The notes: generated from the sequence alone by a model not told the origin. A stretch of 64,000 nt of DNA from Actinomycetota bacterium (GCA_019639075.1 JAHBSO010000009.1:1-64000); one strand, 5' to 3'. Positions 7,887 through 17,603 are shown, counted from the first letter of the stretch. Numbers and translations: made by a program.

Positions 7887-10513
7887 GCGCGGGTCTCCAG
7901 TCGGACCTCGGTCACCGCAGCGTCGGCGTCGATGAGCGTCGTCGGCGACGGGTCGCCCTGGTTCCAGGTCAGCACGACGGTGCCGACCGGCACGGTGAGG
8001 TCGACGCGCACCGGGGTGGTGACGCTGCCCCGGGACGAGGTGAGCACGACCTCGCCGCCGTCGACGACGCCCAGGCGCTCGAGGTCGGCCGGGTTGACCG
8101 CGGCGGTCGACGTACCGCCGAGGTTCGCCAGCGACGGGGCCTTGGACACGATCGTGCCCCGGTCGTAGAGGCGGCGGGCGGTGACGAGGCGCAGCGAGTA
8201 GGCGTCGACGGCCGGAGCCTCGTAGGAGGACTCGGCCGGACCGACCATGGCCGGCAGGCGCGGCGCCACCGCGTCGTCCTCGACGTCGACGACGACGACC
8301 TCGTCGACCACGACCACCTCGTCGGAGGCCTCGTCGACGATGACCTCGGTGGCCTCCACGACGACCTCGGTGACGTGGCCGTCGTGGGTCGGCTCGGTGC
8401 CGAAGCCGTCCTGGCGACCGGCGACGATGCCGTCGGGCAGGTCGACGAGGTCGGCACCGGCGATGCCGTGGTGCAGCGGCGACAGCGCCTCGATCTCGTC
8501 CCAGATGGACTCGACCGAGTCGAAGCCGAGGTCGGCGCCCAGCAGGGCGGCCAGCTCGGCGGCGATCTGCCAGTCCGGTCGGGCGGTGCCCGGCGGGGTC
8601 ACCTTCTGACGGACGACGGTGACCCGGCCCTCGAGGTTCGTGGTCGTGCCGTCGACCTCGGCCGGACCGGCGGCGGGCAGCACGATGTCGGCCGACGCCG
8701 TCGTCTCGTTGGCGAAGGTCTCGACCGCGATGAGCGTGCGGGCGCCGGCGATGCCGCGGCGGGCCAGCTCCCGGTCGGGGAAGTCGGCGAGCGGGTCGGC
8801 ACCGAGCAGCACGAGCGTGTCGATGGCGCCGTCGGCGGCCGCGGCGAGGATGCCGGCGGTCTCGTGGCCGACCTCGGCGGGGATCGAGCCCCACGCGGTG
8901 GCGTAGTGACCGGCGTCGGCCTCGAGCGGCACCCGGCCGGGCAGCAGGCCGGGCGTGAGGCCGAGGTCGAGGGCGCCGTGGACGTTGCCCCGGCGCAGGC
9001 CGCTCAGGACCTTGGCCTCGGGGTGGGCGGCGAGCACCTTGACGGCGGCGGCGATGGCCGAACCGCCGGACTCGCCGACCGACGGCCGACCGACGACGAC
9101 GGTGAGCGGTCCGGCGGTGAGTGCGTCGCGCACCGCGGCGAGGTCGTCGGCCCCGGTGAGCACCCGGTCGACGAGCACGTCGACGGCACCGGGGGCCGAG
9201 CGCAGGGAGTGGGCGGCGAGCGGCGTGAGCGAGGTGTCGCGGGGCGAGATCTCGACGATGCGGGCGCCGCGTCGGGTGACCGCGTCGCGGACCCGGAGGA
9301 ACAGCACCGGCAGCTCGTCCTTGAGGTCGGAGCCGAGCACGAGGATCGTGCCCCCGGCCGCACAGGCCTCGTCGATGGTGGCCCGGGGCAGACCGGCGAG
9401 CTCCGGCGCGTCGAGGCCGTCGCCGATCTGGGCGTCGACGTGGTCCGAGCCGATGACGCCCTTGGCCAGCTTGGCCCAGGCGTAGGCCGACTCGTTGGTG
9501 AGCCGGGACCCGCCGATGACGGCGAAGCCCCCGGGGCCCGAGCGGTCGATCCCGCTTCGGATCGCCTTGGCCGCCCGGGTGAGGGCGTCGGTCCACCGGG
9601 TGTCGACGAACGTGCTGCCCTGCTTGACCTGCGGGGAGGTGAGCCGATCCTCCGAGCCGATGGCCTCGAAGCCGAAGCGGCCCTTGTCGCAGAGCCAGCT
9701 CCAGTTGACCGGGTCGGAGTCGACGCCGACGTAGCGGAGCACCTCGTCGCGGGAGCTGTCGATCACGATGCGACAGCCGACCGAGCAGCCCTGGCAGGTG
9801 GACTCGACGACGTCGAGGTCCCACGGGCGGGCCTTGAACCGGTAGGGCTTGGCGGTGAGGGCACCCACCGGGCAGATCTGCACGGTGTTGCCGGAGAAGT
9901 ACGACGCGAACGGGTGGTCCGGGAAGGTGTTGACCTGCGTGCCGTTGCCGCGGTCCTGGAAGTGGATGAGCGCGTCGCCGGCCACGTCCTTGGCGAAGCG
10001 GGTGCAGCGGTCGCAGAGGATGCAGCGCTCGCGGTCCAGGTAGACGTTGTCGGAGATGGCGATCGGCTTCTCGTAGTGCCGCTTCTCCTCGACGAACCGC
10101 GACTCGCCGGGCCCGAACGCCACCGTGTGGTCCTGGAGGGGGCACTCGCCGCCCTTGTCGCACACCGGGCAGTCGAGCGGGTGGTTGATCAGCAGGAACT
10201 CGAGGATGCCGTCCTGGGCCTTCTTCACCCGGGGCGTCTCGGTCTCCACGACCATGTCGGGGGCGACGGTCACCATGCAGCTCGGCTGGAGCGCCGGGCC
10301 CCGACCGGTGTCGATGTCGACGATGCACATCCGGCACATGCCGACCGGATCCATGCGGTGGTGGTAGCAGAACCGCGGGATGTAGGTGCCGTTGCGCTCG
10401 GCGGCGTCGATCAGCAGCTCGCCGGGCGTCGCGTCGATCTGCTGGCCGTTGACGGTGATGGAGATGGCGGTCTCGGCTGCGCCGGCTGCTGAGCCTGTCG
10501 AAGTATCAGACAT
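7883..10513 (-). CDS. nuoG: NADH-quinone oxidoreductase subunit G
   Basis: Large iron-sulphur subunit of complex I, 876 aa. The N-terminal [2Fe-2S] domain has FCYHHRMDPVGMCRMC and a fourth Cys in QPSCMV. The His-Cys3 cluster is HPLDCPVCDKGGEC, followed by RCILCDRCTRF. A bis-MGD oxidoreductase-like domain follows. Two oddities: residues about 712-748 are a Val/Asp/Glu-rich run (VVVVDEVVVVDVEDD) between the catalytic-like domain and the C-terminal MopB-binding beta-barrel, and the first ~15 residues are encoded by sequence resembling the intergenic repeat (see findings). The start overlaps the nuoF stop by 8 bases. Confidence 0.97.
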   Translation of the reverse strand: MSDTSTGSAAGAAETAISITVNGQQIDATPGELLIDAAERNGTYIPRFCYHHRMDPVGMCRMCIVDIDTGRGPALQPSCMVTVAPDMVVETETPRVKKAQDGILEFLLINHPLDCPVCDKGGECPLQDHTVAFGPGESRFVEEKRHYEKPIAISDNVYLDRERCILCDRCTRFAKDVAGDALIHFQDRGNGTQVNTFPDHPFASYFSGNTVQICPVGALTAKPYRFKARPWDLDVVESTCQGCSVGCRIVIDSSRDEVLRYVGVDSDPVNWSWLCDKGRFGFEAIGSEDRLTSPQVKQGSTFVDTRWTDALTRAAKAIRSGIDRSGPGGFAVIGGSRLTNESAYAWAKLAKGVIGSDHVDAQIGDGLDAPELAGLPRATIDEACAAGGTILVLGSDLKDELPVLFLRVRDAVTRRGARIVEISPRDTSLTPLAAHSLRSAPGAVDVLVDRVLTGADDLAAVRDALTAGPLTVVVGRPSVGESGGSAIAAAVKVLAAHPEAKVLSGLRRGNVHGALDLGLTPGLLPGRVPLEADAGHYATAWGSIPAEVGHETAGILAAAADGAIDTLVLLGADPLADFPDRELARRGIAGARTLIAVETFANETTASADIVLPAAGPAEVDGTTTNLEGRVTVVRQKVTPPGTARPDWQIAAELAALLGADLGFDSVESIWDEIEALSPLHHGIAGADLVDLPDGIVAGRQDGFGTEPTHDGHVTEVVVEATEVIVDEASDEVVVVDEVVVVDVEDDAVAPRLPAMVGPAESSYEAPAVDAYSLRLVTARRLYDRGTIVSKAPSLANLGGTSTAAVNPADLERLGVVDGGEVVLTSSRGSVTTPVRVDLTVPVGTVVLTWNQGDPSPTTLIDADAAVTEVRLETRA

Positions 10514-11891
10514 CGGCGGTCGTCTCCAACGAGAGGTCCTGCACGGTGGGGGTCGGCTTGCCGACGAAGGCGGCGCCCTTGACCTCGACGGTCATCTCCG
10601 CCGGGCCGCCGAGGTAGGCCTCGAACTCGTCACGGAAGCGCATCACCGCGGACGCGATCGGCGAGGTCGCCGACTGGCCGAGCGGGCAGATCGTGGTCTG
10701 GGTCGGCGGCCAGGCGAGGCCGACCGAGATGTTGTCGGCGACGTCCATGAGCAGGTTGAGGTCCTCCGGGCGGCCGTGGCCGTCGAGGATGCGCTCGAGG
10801 ATCATCTCCAGCCAGCTGGTGCCCTCGCGACACGGCGTGCACTTGCCGCACGACTCGCGGGCGAAGAAGCGGACCAGCCGGAGCGCGGCCTTGACCATGT
10901 CGGTGGTCTCGTCGAAGACCACCACCGCACCGGAGCCGAGCATCGTGCCGAGCTTGCCGACGGTGGCGGCCTCGAGCGGCGTGTCGAGGTGCTCGGGGTA
11001 CAGCCACGGGGCCGACGCGCCACCGGGGATGAACGCCTTCAGCTCGTGGCCGCCGCGGATGCCGCCGCCGTAGACCGGGGCGTAGATGAGGTCGCGGAAG
11101 GTGGTGACACCGAACTCGACCTCGTAGACGCCGGGGTTCTTCACGTGGCCGGAGACGGCGAAGATGCGGGTGCCCTTGGAGTTCTCGGCGCCGAGGGCGG
11201 CGAACGCCGCGCCCCCGTTGGTGAGGATCCACGGCAGGTTCGACAGGGTCTCGACGTTGTTGACGATCGTCGGCTGCATGTAGAGGCCCTTGGCCGCCGG
11301 GAAGAACGGGGGCTTCAGGCGGGGCATGCCCCGGTTGCCCTCGAGGCTCTCGATGAGCGCCGTCTCCTCGCCGACGATGTAGGCGCCGGCGCCCCAGTGC
11401 AGGACGATGTCGAGCGAGAAGTCGGTGCCGCAGATGTTCTTGCCGACGTAGCCGGCGGCGTAGGCGTCGTTGAGGGCCTGGGCGATGCGCTCCTGCGCGA
11501 GGGCCATCTCGCCCCGCACGTAGAGGAACGCCTGCGAGCAGCCGACCGCGTAGCAGGCGATCAGGATGCCCTCGATGAGCTGGTGGGGATCGCGCTCCAT
11601 GAGGATGCGGTCCTTGTAGGTGCCCGGCTCGGACTCGTCGCCGTTGACCACGAGGTAGCGGGGGAACACGCCGGGCGGGCAGAACCCCCACTTGACGCCG
11701 GCCGGGAAGCCGGCGCCGCCGCGACCGAGCAGCGATGCAGACTTCACCTCTTCGGTGACGTCGGCGGGAGCCTTGGCCAGCGCGGCCCGCAGGCCCTCGT
11801 AGCCGCCGGTCTCCAGGTAGCGCTCGATCGTGTGGCCGTCGTCGAGGTCCCAGCGGGAGGTCACGATCTTCGGGGCGTCGGTGACGGTCAC
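10506..11891 (-). CDS. nuoF: NADH-quinone oxidoreductase subunit F (FMN/NADH-binding)
   Basis: NADH dehydrogenase flavoprotein, 461 aa. The FMN/NADH-binding glycine loop GRGGAGFPAGVKW and the N3 [4Fe-4S] motif ESCGKCTPCREGT are intact. The start is the GTG at 11891, which overlaps the nuoE stop as GTGA and gives VTVTDAPKIVTSRW. The frame is open further upstream but only encodes Arg/Pro-rich antisense-like sequence inside nuoE. It accepts hydride from NADH and feeds the NuoE/NuoG clusters. Confidence 0.97.
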   Translation of the reverse strand: MTVTDAPKIVTSRWDLDDGHTIERYLETGGYEGLRAALAKAPADVTEEVKSASLLGRGGAGFPAGVKWGFCPPGVFPRYLVVNGDESEPGTYKDRILMERDPHQLIEGILIACYAVGCSQAFLYVRGEMALAQERIAQALNDAYAAGYVGKNICGTDFSLDIVLHWGAGAYIVGEETALIESLEGNRGMPRLKPPFFPAAKGLYMQPTIVNNVETLSNLPWILTNGGAAFAALGAENSKGTRIFAVSGHVKNPGVYEVEFGVTTFRDLIYAPVYGGGIRGGHELKAFIPGGASAPWLYPEHLDTPLEAATVGKLGTMLGSGAVVVFDETTDMVKAALRLVRFFARESCGKCTPCREGTSWLEMILERILDGHGRPEDLNLLMDVADNISVGLAWPPTQTTICPLGQSATSPIASAVMRFRDEFEAYLGGPAEMTVEVKGAAFVGKPTPTVQDLSLETTADV

Positions 11892-12517
11892 TTCCCGTCG
11901 CCCCCTTCCTCGGCGGCAGCGATCGCGAGCCACACCGGCTCGACGTTCACGGTCGGGTCGGCGACGCCGGCGGCCCGGTCGGCGGGGATGTGCTGGCGCA
12001 CCCGGGCGAGGGTGCCGTGGGGCGGCACCTCGTCGTCGAGGCGGCCGGCGGCGAGGTCGTCGACGAGCTGGTCGAACTCCTCGTGGGTGATCCTGTGCCG
12101 GTAGCGGTAGTTGACCTGGAGGCACGGGGCCTCGGTGCACGCCGCGATGCACTCGACGTCCTCGACGGTGAAGAGGCCGTCGGGGGTGGTGCTGCCGGAG
12201 CGGATGCCGAGCTTCTCCTCGGCGTGGTGCAGCAGCTCCTCGCCGCCCATGATCTGGCAGGCGATGTTGGTGCAGATGTTGATGGCGTAGCGGCCGACCG
12301 GCTCCCGCTTGAACATCTCGTAGAACGAGCAGGTGCCCAGCACCTGCGCCGGGGTGGTGCCCACCAGTTCGGCGATGTGCTCCATGGCGTCGTCGGTGAC
12401 GTAGCCGTCCTGCTCCTGCGCGAGGTGCAGGAGCGGGATCGTGGCCGACTTGGCGATCGGGTAGCGGGACACGATCTCGAGCGCGGTCGCGAGGTTGGCG
12501 TCGGTGAAGCGGGCCAT
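11888..12517 (-). CDS. nuoE: NADH-quinone oxidoreductase subunit E ([2Fe-2S])
   Basis: Thioredoxin-like [2Fe-2S] subunit (cluster N1a), 209 aa. The four ligands are in ICTNIACQ (C-x4-C) and CIAACTEAPC (C-x3-C). The N-terminal helical part ends in the usual TCSFYEMF. A C-terminal extension of about 45 residues after the cluster domain (DLAAGRLDDEVPPHG onward) is longer than in E. coli. Start ATG at 12517 overlaps the nuoD stop by one base. Confidence 0.96.
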   Translation of the reverse strand: MARFTDANLATALEIVSRYPIAKSATIPLLHLAQEQDGYVTDDAMEHIAELVGTTPAQVLGTCSFYEMFKREPVGRYAINICTNIACQIMGGEELLHHAEEKLGIRSGSTTPDGLFTVEDVECIAACTEAPCLQVNYRYRHRITHEEFDQLVDDLAAGRLDDEVPPHGTLARVRQHIPADRAAGVADPTVNVEPVWLAIAAAEEGGDGK

Positions 12518-13848
12518 CAGCGATCGACCTCGCCCATGATCGGGTCGACGCTCGAGATGACGGCGACGGCGTCGGCGATGGTGCCGCCCCGGAGGAGGTG
12601 CGGCAGGACCTGCAGGTTCACGAAGGACGGCCCCCGGATGTGCATGCGGTAGGGCGTGCCCGAGCCGTCGCTCACGATGTAGCAACCGAGCTCGCCCCGC
12701 GGGGACTCGACGGCCGCGTAGGCCTCGCCCTCGGGGACCTTGAAGCCCTCGGTGAAGATCTTGAAGTGGTGGATGAGCGCTTCCATCGACTCGTCGATGC
12801 GCGCCCGCGGCGGGGGCGTCACCTTCTTGTCCTGGATGCGGTAGTCGCCGGCGGGCATGTGCTCGAGGCACTGCCGCAGGATCCTCACCGACTCGCGGAT
12901 CTCGTTGAGGCGGATCGCGTAGCGGTCGAAGCAGTCGCCGTAGCTGCCGACGATCACGTCGAAGTCGACCTGGTCGTAGGCGAAGTACGGCATCTGGCGC
13001 CGCAGGTCCCACGCGTAGCCGGTCGACCGCAGGATGGGCCCGGTGGCACCGAGGGCGATCGCCTCCTCGGTGGTGATGTCGCCGACGCCCTGGAGCCGCT
13101 CCCGCCAGATCGGCTGGTCGGTCATCAGGACCTCGTACTCCTCCAGCCGGGCCGGGATGGCGTCGAGGTAGGTCGACAGGCGCTCCTGCCAGCCGTCGGG
13201 GAGGTCGGCCGCGGTGCCACCGACGCGGATGAAGTTGTGGTTCATCCGGAGACCGGTGATCATCTCGAGGATCCGCAGACCCTCCTCGCGCTCGCGCCAG
13301 CCGTAGATCATCATCGACGTGGACCCGAGGTCCATGCCGTTGGTGCCGAGGAACAGGAAGTGCGAGGTCAGCCGGTTGAGCTCGTGCATGAGCATCCGGA
13401 TCCACTGGGCCCGCGGCGGCACCTCGAGGCCGAGCAGGGCCTCGGTGGCGAGGCAGAAGGCGGCCTCGCTGAACAGCGGCGAGGCGTAGTCCATGCGGGT
13501 GACGTTGGTGCCGCCCTGGACGTAGGTGAGCTGCTCGCCGGTCTTCTCCATGCCGGTGTGCAGGTAGCCGATGACGGGCTTGGTCCGCAGCACGGTCTCG
13601 CCGTCGAGCTCGAGCATCAGCCGGAGCACGCCGTGGGTGCTCGGGTGCTGCGGGCCCATGTTGATGATCGAGGTCTCGGAGTCGTCGGGCGCGTCGAGCA
13701 TCGCGTCGGACTCGGACATGCGCAGGACCGATCCGACCTCGCGCAGCACCTCGACGCCGCCCGCCAGCGCGCGGGGCGACATCTCCTGTGCCCCCTCGTC
13801 GGTAAGGGCAGCGAGGTCGTGGTCGGCTTCGTGTTCCGCGATGGTCAT
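12517..13848 (-). CDS. nuoD: NADH-quinone oxidoreductase subunit D
   Basis: 49-kDa-type, hydrogenase-like subunit that forms the quinone pocket with NuoB, 443 aa. Family stretches INMGPQHPSTHGVLRL, IGYLHTGMEKTGEQ, GSYGDCFDRYAIR and the C-terminal SSVDPIMGEVDR (terminal Asp-Arg) are present. A 50-residue acidic N-terminal extension precedes the conserved part; the ATG at 13848 (MTIAEHEADHD) lies 11 bases after the nuoC stop. Confidence 0.97.
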   Translation of the reverse strand: MTIAEHEADHDLAALTDEGAQEMSPRALAGGVEVLREVGSVLRMSESDAMLDAPDDSETSIINMGPQHPSTHGVLRLMLELDGETVLRTKPVIGYLHTGMEKTGEQLTYVQGGTNVTRMDYASPLFSEAAFCLATEALLGLEVPPRAQWIRMLMHELNRLTSHFLFLGTNGMDLGSTSMMIYGWREREEGLRILEMITGLRMNHNFIRVGGTAADLPDGWQERLSTYLDAIPARLEEYEVLMTDQPIWRERLQGVGDITTEEAIALGATGPILRSTGYAWDLRRQMPYFAYDQVDFDVIVGSYGDCFDRYAIRLNEIRESVRILRQCLEHMPAGDYRIQDKKVTPPPRARIDESMEALIHHFKIFTEGFKVPEGEAYAAVESPRGELGCYIVSDGSGTPYRMHIRGPSFVNLQVLPHLLRGGTIADAVAVISSVDPIMGEVDR

Positions 13849-13859
13849 GGCTGCCTCGT

Positions 13860-14399
13860 TCAACCTCTGGACGGGGCCTTGAACTGGACCGGGATCGACC
13901 CGACCGCGAAGTCCTTGCGCAGCGGGTGACCGACCCAGTCCTCGGGCATGAGGATGCGGGTGAGGTCGGGGTGGTCGGTGAAGGTGATGCCGAACAGGTC
14001 GAACACCTCCCGCTCCATCGCCTCGGTGCCGGGGTGGACCTCGAACAGCGACGGCACGGTCGGGTCGGCCTCGGGCACCTGCACCCGGAGCCGCAGCCGT
14101 TCCCGATCGGCGTGGGAGATGAGGGTGACGACCACCTCGAAGCGCTCGGGATCGATCCCGTCGGGCAGCACCCGGGTGGGGTTGGTGAGGTAGTCGACGG
14201 CGGTGACGTCGAGGCACATGAGCCAGCCCTCGTCCCGGAGGGCCCGGGCGACCGCGACGAGCGAGCCGCGCTCGACGTGGGCGACGCGCTGCCCGTTGGC
14301 GCGCGTGACCGGTGCCCCGTGGAGCAGCTCCGGCTCGGGCGCGGGCGCCTCTTCGGTCGCCACCTCGTCCTCGGTGGCGTCGGCGGGTGCGTCGCTCAT
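13860..14399 (-). CDS. nuoC: NADH-quinone oxidoreductase subunit C
   Basis: 30-kDa-type structural subunit of the peripheral arm, 179 aa. The signature ERECFDLFGI appears here as EREVFDLFGITFTDHPDLTRILMPEDWVGHPLRKDF (quoted across 36 residues only by its key words EREVFDLFGI, MPEDWVGHPLRKDF). The first ~27 residues are an acidic, Ala/Pro-rich tail. The start ATG at 14399 overlaps the nuoB stop by one base. Confidence 0.95.
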   Translation of the reverse strand: MSDAPADATEDEVATEEAPAPEPELLHGAPVTRANGQRVAHVERGSLVAVARALRDEGWLMCLDVTAVDYLTNPTRVLPDGIDPERFEVVVTLISHADRERLRLRVQVPEADPTVPSLFEVHPGTEAMEREVFDLFGITFTDHPDLTRILMPEDWVGHPLRKDFAVGSIPVQFKAPSRG

Positions 14400-14983
14400 C
14401 AGGACCGTCCCAGGGTGACCGGTTGCGGGCCGCCCTGCCCGTCGAGCTGCGTCACGGTGATGTTGGCCCCCGCGCCGCCGTTCTCCTCGCGCCGGCGGAA
14501 CACGTCGCCGTCGTTGATCTTGTCGTGCAGCGTCCCGATGGCGTGGATGAGCGTCTCGGGACCGGGCGGGCACCCCGGCGCGTAGACGTCGACCGGCACG
14601 ACCTGGTCGACGCCCTGGACGATCGCGTAGTTGTTGAACATGCCGCCGGAGCTGGCGCAGACGCCCATGCTGATGACCCACTTGGGTTCCATCATCTGGT
14701 CGTAGATCTGGCGCAGGACCGGGGCCATCTTCTGGGAGACCCGGCCGGCCACGATCATGAGGTCGGCCTGGCGGGGCGAGGCCCGGAAGACCTCCATGCC
14801 GAACCGGGCGAGGTCGTAGTGGGCGCCGCCGGTGCCCATCATCTCGATGGCGCAGCAGGCCAGGCCGAAGGTGGCCGGCCACATGCTGCGGGTGCGGGAC
14901 CACTTCACCAGGTCCTCGATCTTGGCGGTGAGGACGTTGTGGTCGATCGTCTCGAGGCCGTTGCTGAAGTCGAGACCAGCCAT
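14399..14983 (-). CDS. nuoB: NADH-quinone oxidoreductase subunit B (cluster N2)
   Basis: Subunit carrying the terminal [4Fe-4S] cluster N2 that reduces menaquinone, 194 aa. The ligands are visible as the adjacent pair in [10 protein letters not shown], the Cys in [11 protein letters not shown] and the Cys in [10 protein letters not shown]. The C-terminus (from residue ~165) is a Gly-rich tail. Overlaps nuoA and nuoC by one base on each side. Confidence 0.97.
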   Translation of the reverse strand: MAGLDFSNGLETIDHNVLTAKIEDLVKWSRTRSMWPATFGLACCAIEMMGTGGAHYDLARFGMEVFRASPRQADLMIVAGRVSQKMAPVLRQIYDQMMEPKWVISMGVCASSGGMFNNYAIVQGVDQVVPVDVYAPGCPPGPETLIHAIGTLHDKINDGDVFRRREENGGAGANITVTQLDGQGGPQPVTLGRS

Positions 14984-15453
14984 CAGGCCGCGACCTCCGA
15001 CGCGTCGTCGCCGCGGCCGTCGAGTCCGACCCGACGGATCGTCGAGGTCGAGGTGCGGGCCGGGTCGACCGCCGGGTTCGACCGACGCACGCGCTGGGCA
15101 GGACCCCAGTCGAGCGATCCGGTCGAGATCAGGTAGATCAGGCAGGCGAAGACGGCGATCGAGAAGACCACCACCTCGGCCAGACCGAACGGGCCGAGCT
15201 CACGGAACATCGTGGCGTACGGGTACAGGAAGATGATCTCGATGTCGACGATGATGAACACCATCGCCACCAGGTAGAAGCGCACCGGGAAGCGCTCCGG
15301 GGGCTCCTGACGGGCGATGATCCCGCACTCGTAGGGGGCCGACTTCGCCGCCGACGGTCGCTTGGGGCTGACCAGGTTCGACATCACCAGGCTGGTCACG
15401 GCGAAGCCGAGGCCGAGCACCAACATGACGACGATCGGCAGGTACTGGCCCAT
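14983..15453 (-). CDS. nuoA: NADH-quinone oxidoreductase subunit A
   Basis: Three-helix membrane subunit of complex I, 156 aa. The conserved loop and second helix read [11 protein letters not shown] and [23 protein letters not shown] (key acidic residues in VDIE). About 40 hydrophilic residues follow the third helix, longer than in E. coli. First nuo gene in the order A-N; only three bases separate it from the 311-aa membrane-protein gene upstream, so bc-type genes and nuo genes are probably one transcript. Confidence 0.96.
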   Translation of the reverse strand: MGQYLPIVVMLVLGLGFAVTSLVMSNLVSPKRPSAAKSAPYECGIIARQEPPERFPVRFYLVAMVFIIVDIEIIFLYPYATMFRELGPFGLAEVVVFSIAVFACLIYLISTGSLDWGPAQRVRRSNPAVDPARTSTSTIRRVGLDGRGDDASEVAA

Positions 15454-15456
15454 GGG

Positions 15457-16392
15457 TCACGCCGCTCCGGCGACCGCAGCCCGCTGGAGCTGTGCGAGCT
15501 TGTCCCGACGGTGGAGCATGTTCGCGGTGATGGCGAAGACGATCCCGCAGAAGATGGTGAAGAAGATGGCCGGCTGGCGGAGGTTGCCGCGGTTGCGTTC
15601 CATGATCACCGTGTAGACGGTGGCGTCGGGATCGCGCTGCACGGTGGGGGGCGCCTGGCCGGGCTTGGTCTCCTGGGGGATCACGGCCTGGAGCTGGATC
15701 GCCACGTAGAAGGGGTCGTGCGGTCGGTCGAAGGTGTTGGTCACCTTGAAGATGATCCGGCCGATGATCGAATCGCTGGCCCGGGGCGCCTCACCACCGG
15801 TCCAGTACCCGTCGAGGAAGGTGAACTCGGTGGCGTCGGCGAAGAGGCCTTCGGCCACGACGTCCTCGGACACCTTGGCCTGGGCCTCACCCGTGTACTT
15901 GTTCGAGGCCGACAGCAGGTGCCAGTCGCCCAGCTGCTCGTTGACGGTGTCCTCGATCGAGGGGTCGATGGCCGCCAGTTCACTGAGGGTCGGGTCCTTG
16001 CGCTCGGGCGGGAACTCGGCCTGGAGGTCCTCGCTCTCGGCCCGCAGATCGAGCGGGTCGGGCAGGGTGCCGTCGCCCGGAAGCGGAAGTGTCTGCGCGA
16101 CCTCCACCGACGACTGTGACACGTCGTTCTCGACGATGTTCTTGACGTCCCAGGTCGGGGCCTCGCCCTTCCAGCCGATGCCGTAGATCGACCAGATGGT
16201 GCCCATCACGGTGAGCCACCCGAAGAGGGCGCTGACCGCGAGCAGCGTGCCCAGGCGGGCGCCGCTGTTGGTGCTCAGGATGAGCGCGACCGAGCCGCAC
16301 AGGATGATGACGGCCAGGACGACGGTGAGGAAGCCCCGGAAGCCGGGGTCCCACTGCATGGCGCCGAGCAGGTTGGCTGCGGTCGCGATCAT
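15457..16392 (-). CDS. Uncharacterised membrane protein between bc-type and nuo genes
   Basis: I do not recognise a family. The 311-aa protein starts MIATAANLLGAMQWD. It has two or three N-terminal hydrophobic segments (residues about 20-75), a soluble region of about 180 residues, and one C-terminal helix (AIFFTIFCGIVFAITANML) ending in a basic tail. No Cys-based cofactor motif is visible. Its start overlaps the stop of the diheme cytochrome gene (ATGA) and it ends three bases before nuoA. Position and membrane topology make an accessory subunit or assembly factor of the quinol:cytochrome c complex the best inference. Confidence 0.8.
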   Translation of the reverse strand: MIATAANLLGAMQWDPGFRGFLTVVLAVIILCGSVALILSTNSGARLGTLLAVSALFGWLTVMGTIWSIYGIGWKGEAPTWDVKNIVENDVSQSSVEVAQTLPLPGDGTLPDPLDLRAESEDLQAEFPPERKDPTLSELAAIDPSIEDTVNEQLGDWHLLSASNKYTGEAQAKVSEDVVAEGLFADATEFTFLDGYWTGGEAPRASDSIIGRIIFKVTNTFDRPHDPFYVAIQLQAVIPQETKPGQAPPTVQRDPDATVYTVIMERNRGNLRQPAIFFTIFCGIVFAITANMLHRRDKLAQLQRAAVAGAA

Positions 16393-17603
16393 CGGGCGAG
16401 GCTCCTCACGTACTCCACGATCTGCTGGACCTGTTCCTGGGTGTACATGCCGCCGTCCTCGGCGGTACCGACATCGTGCGCGACGACCCCGACCTCACCG
16501 TCGGCGGCCTCGACCGCCGGCACCACACAGAACCCGGGCATGCGGCCCGACCCCTGGCCGTACTGGCCGTAGCGGGCACCGTTGGTGCTGCCGGTGCAGA
16601 CGAAGTCGGTCATCTGGGTGACGCCGAGCACGTCGCCGGGGAACTGGGTGAGCACCCCACCGAGGTTCGGGCCCATGGCGCCCGAGCCGTCCTCACCCTT
16701 CTCGCCGTAGGACCAGCCCGGGGTGTGGCAACGGCCGCACGAGTAGGCGCCACCGGCGAAGCCGTCGTTGTAGCCGAGGTTGAAGAGGGCCTCGCCCTCG
16801 GAGTCCCACGCCAGCGGGCAGCTGTCGGTGTCGACCGTCGATGCGTCGAACGACGCCAGCTCCTCCTCGGTCATGCCGGCCTTCGCGGCGTCGGTGCGGG
16901 CCGACACGCAGGTGGCGTCGCGCTCGTCCATCGCCTTCGGGAGCTCCTCGGCCACCTGCTGCTGGGACTCTTCCTTGGTGATCTGGAAGGTGCCGATGTA
17001 GTCGATCAGGTTCTGGAGCTGCTGCTCGGTGAGGGGGCCACCGCCCTTGGTGCCCCACGCCGGCATCGGCGTGGCGAGGCGCCCGTACTCGAGCACGTAG
17101 CGGATCTCCTCACGGCTGTAGCGCAGGAAGATCGTGTTGAGCGCCGGGCCCTTCCACTGGACCTCCTTCACGAACCGCCCCTCGGCGTCGGTGATGGTGT
17201 ACGGCGTCGAGCCGCCGCCGCCGTCGGGGCCGTGGCAGAAGGCGCAGTTGTAGCCACCCTCGGCGGTGGGGGCGAACATGTGCTCGCCGCGCTGGATGAA
17301 CTCCTCGCGGATGCGCTCCTCGGCGCCCTCCTGGCGGGACGGCTCCTGCAGCCAGTAGAGCGGCAGGCCGATCCCGAGGATGAACAGGCCGAGCAGGCCG
17401 ATGCTGAGCGTGCGGTCGAGCTTGCGCCCCTCCAGCTCCGCATCCGGCAGGTACGGCTTGCGGTTGGGGGCGAGCTCGATCTCCGAGCCGACCTCGGCGC
17501 GCCCCTGGCGCAGGTTCACCAGGCCGAACACGACCGCGATGACGAGCGACAGGAACAGGACGAACAGACCGATGGAGGTCTGCGTTGAGACGGCGAGAAG
17601 CAT
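16389..17603 (-). CDS. Membrane-anchored diheme cytochrome c of the bc-type complex
   Basis: 404-aa protein with two c-type haem motifs, CAFCH (C120, C123, H124) and CGRCH (C289, C292, H293), so two fused cytochrome c domains. Two hydrophobic helices precede them (about residues 10-30 and 67-87). Candidate axial Met residues follow each haem motif (TPMPAWG; SGRMPGFC). It plays the role of QcrC in the cytochrome bc complex, but QcrC is usually anchored at the C-terminus, while here the anchors are N-terminal. It lies between the Rieske gene and a membrane protein, overlapping both. Confidence 0.88.
   Translation of the reverse strand: MLLAVSTQTSIGLFVLFLSLVIAVVFGLVNLRQGRAEVGSEIELAPNRKPYLPDAELEGRKLDRTLSIGLLGLFILGIGLPLYWLQEPSRQEGAEERIREEFIQRGEHMFAPTAEGGYNCAFCHGPDGGGGSTPYTITDAEGRFVKEVQWKGPALNTIFLRYSREEIRYVLEYGRLATPMPAWGTKGGGPLTEQQLQNLIDYIGTFQITKEESQQQVAEELPKAMDERDATCVSARTDAAKAGMTEEELASFDASTVDTDSCPLAWDSEGEALFNLGYNDGFAGGAYSCGRCHTPGWSYGEKGEDGSGAMGPNLGGVLTQFPGDVLGVTQMTDFVCTGSTNGARYGQYGQGSGRMPGFCVVPAVEAADGEVGVVAHDVGTAEDGGMYTQEQVQQIVEYVRSLAR

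Noticed and set aside
6660-10337. A 1225-codon minus-strand frame that would fuse nuoH to an upstream segment
   Set aside because: Only the last 408 codons are NuoH; the rest is Arg/Gly/Pro-rich and out of phase with nuoG, which occupies the same DNA.
8375-12104. Long plus-strand frames opposite nuoG and nuoF
   Set aside because: Same antisense artefact; no motifs, no ribosome sites, and the minus-strand genes have intact Fe-S and FMN motifs.
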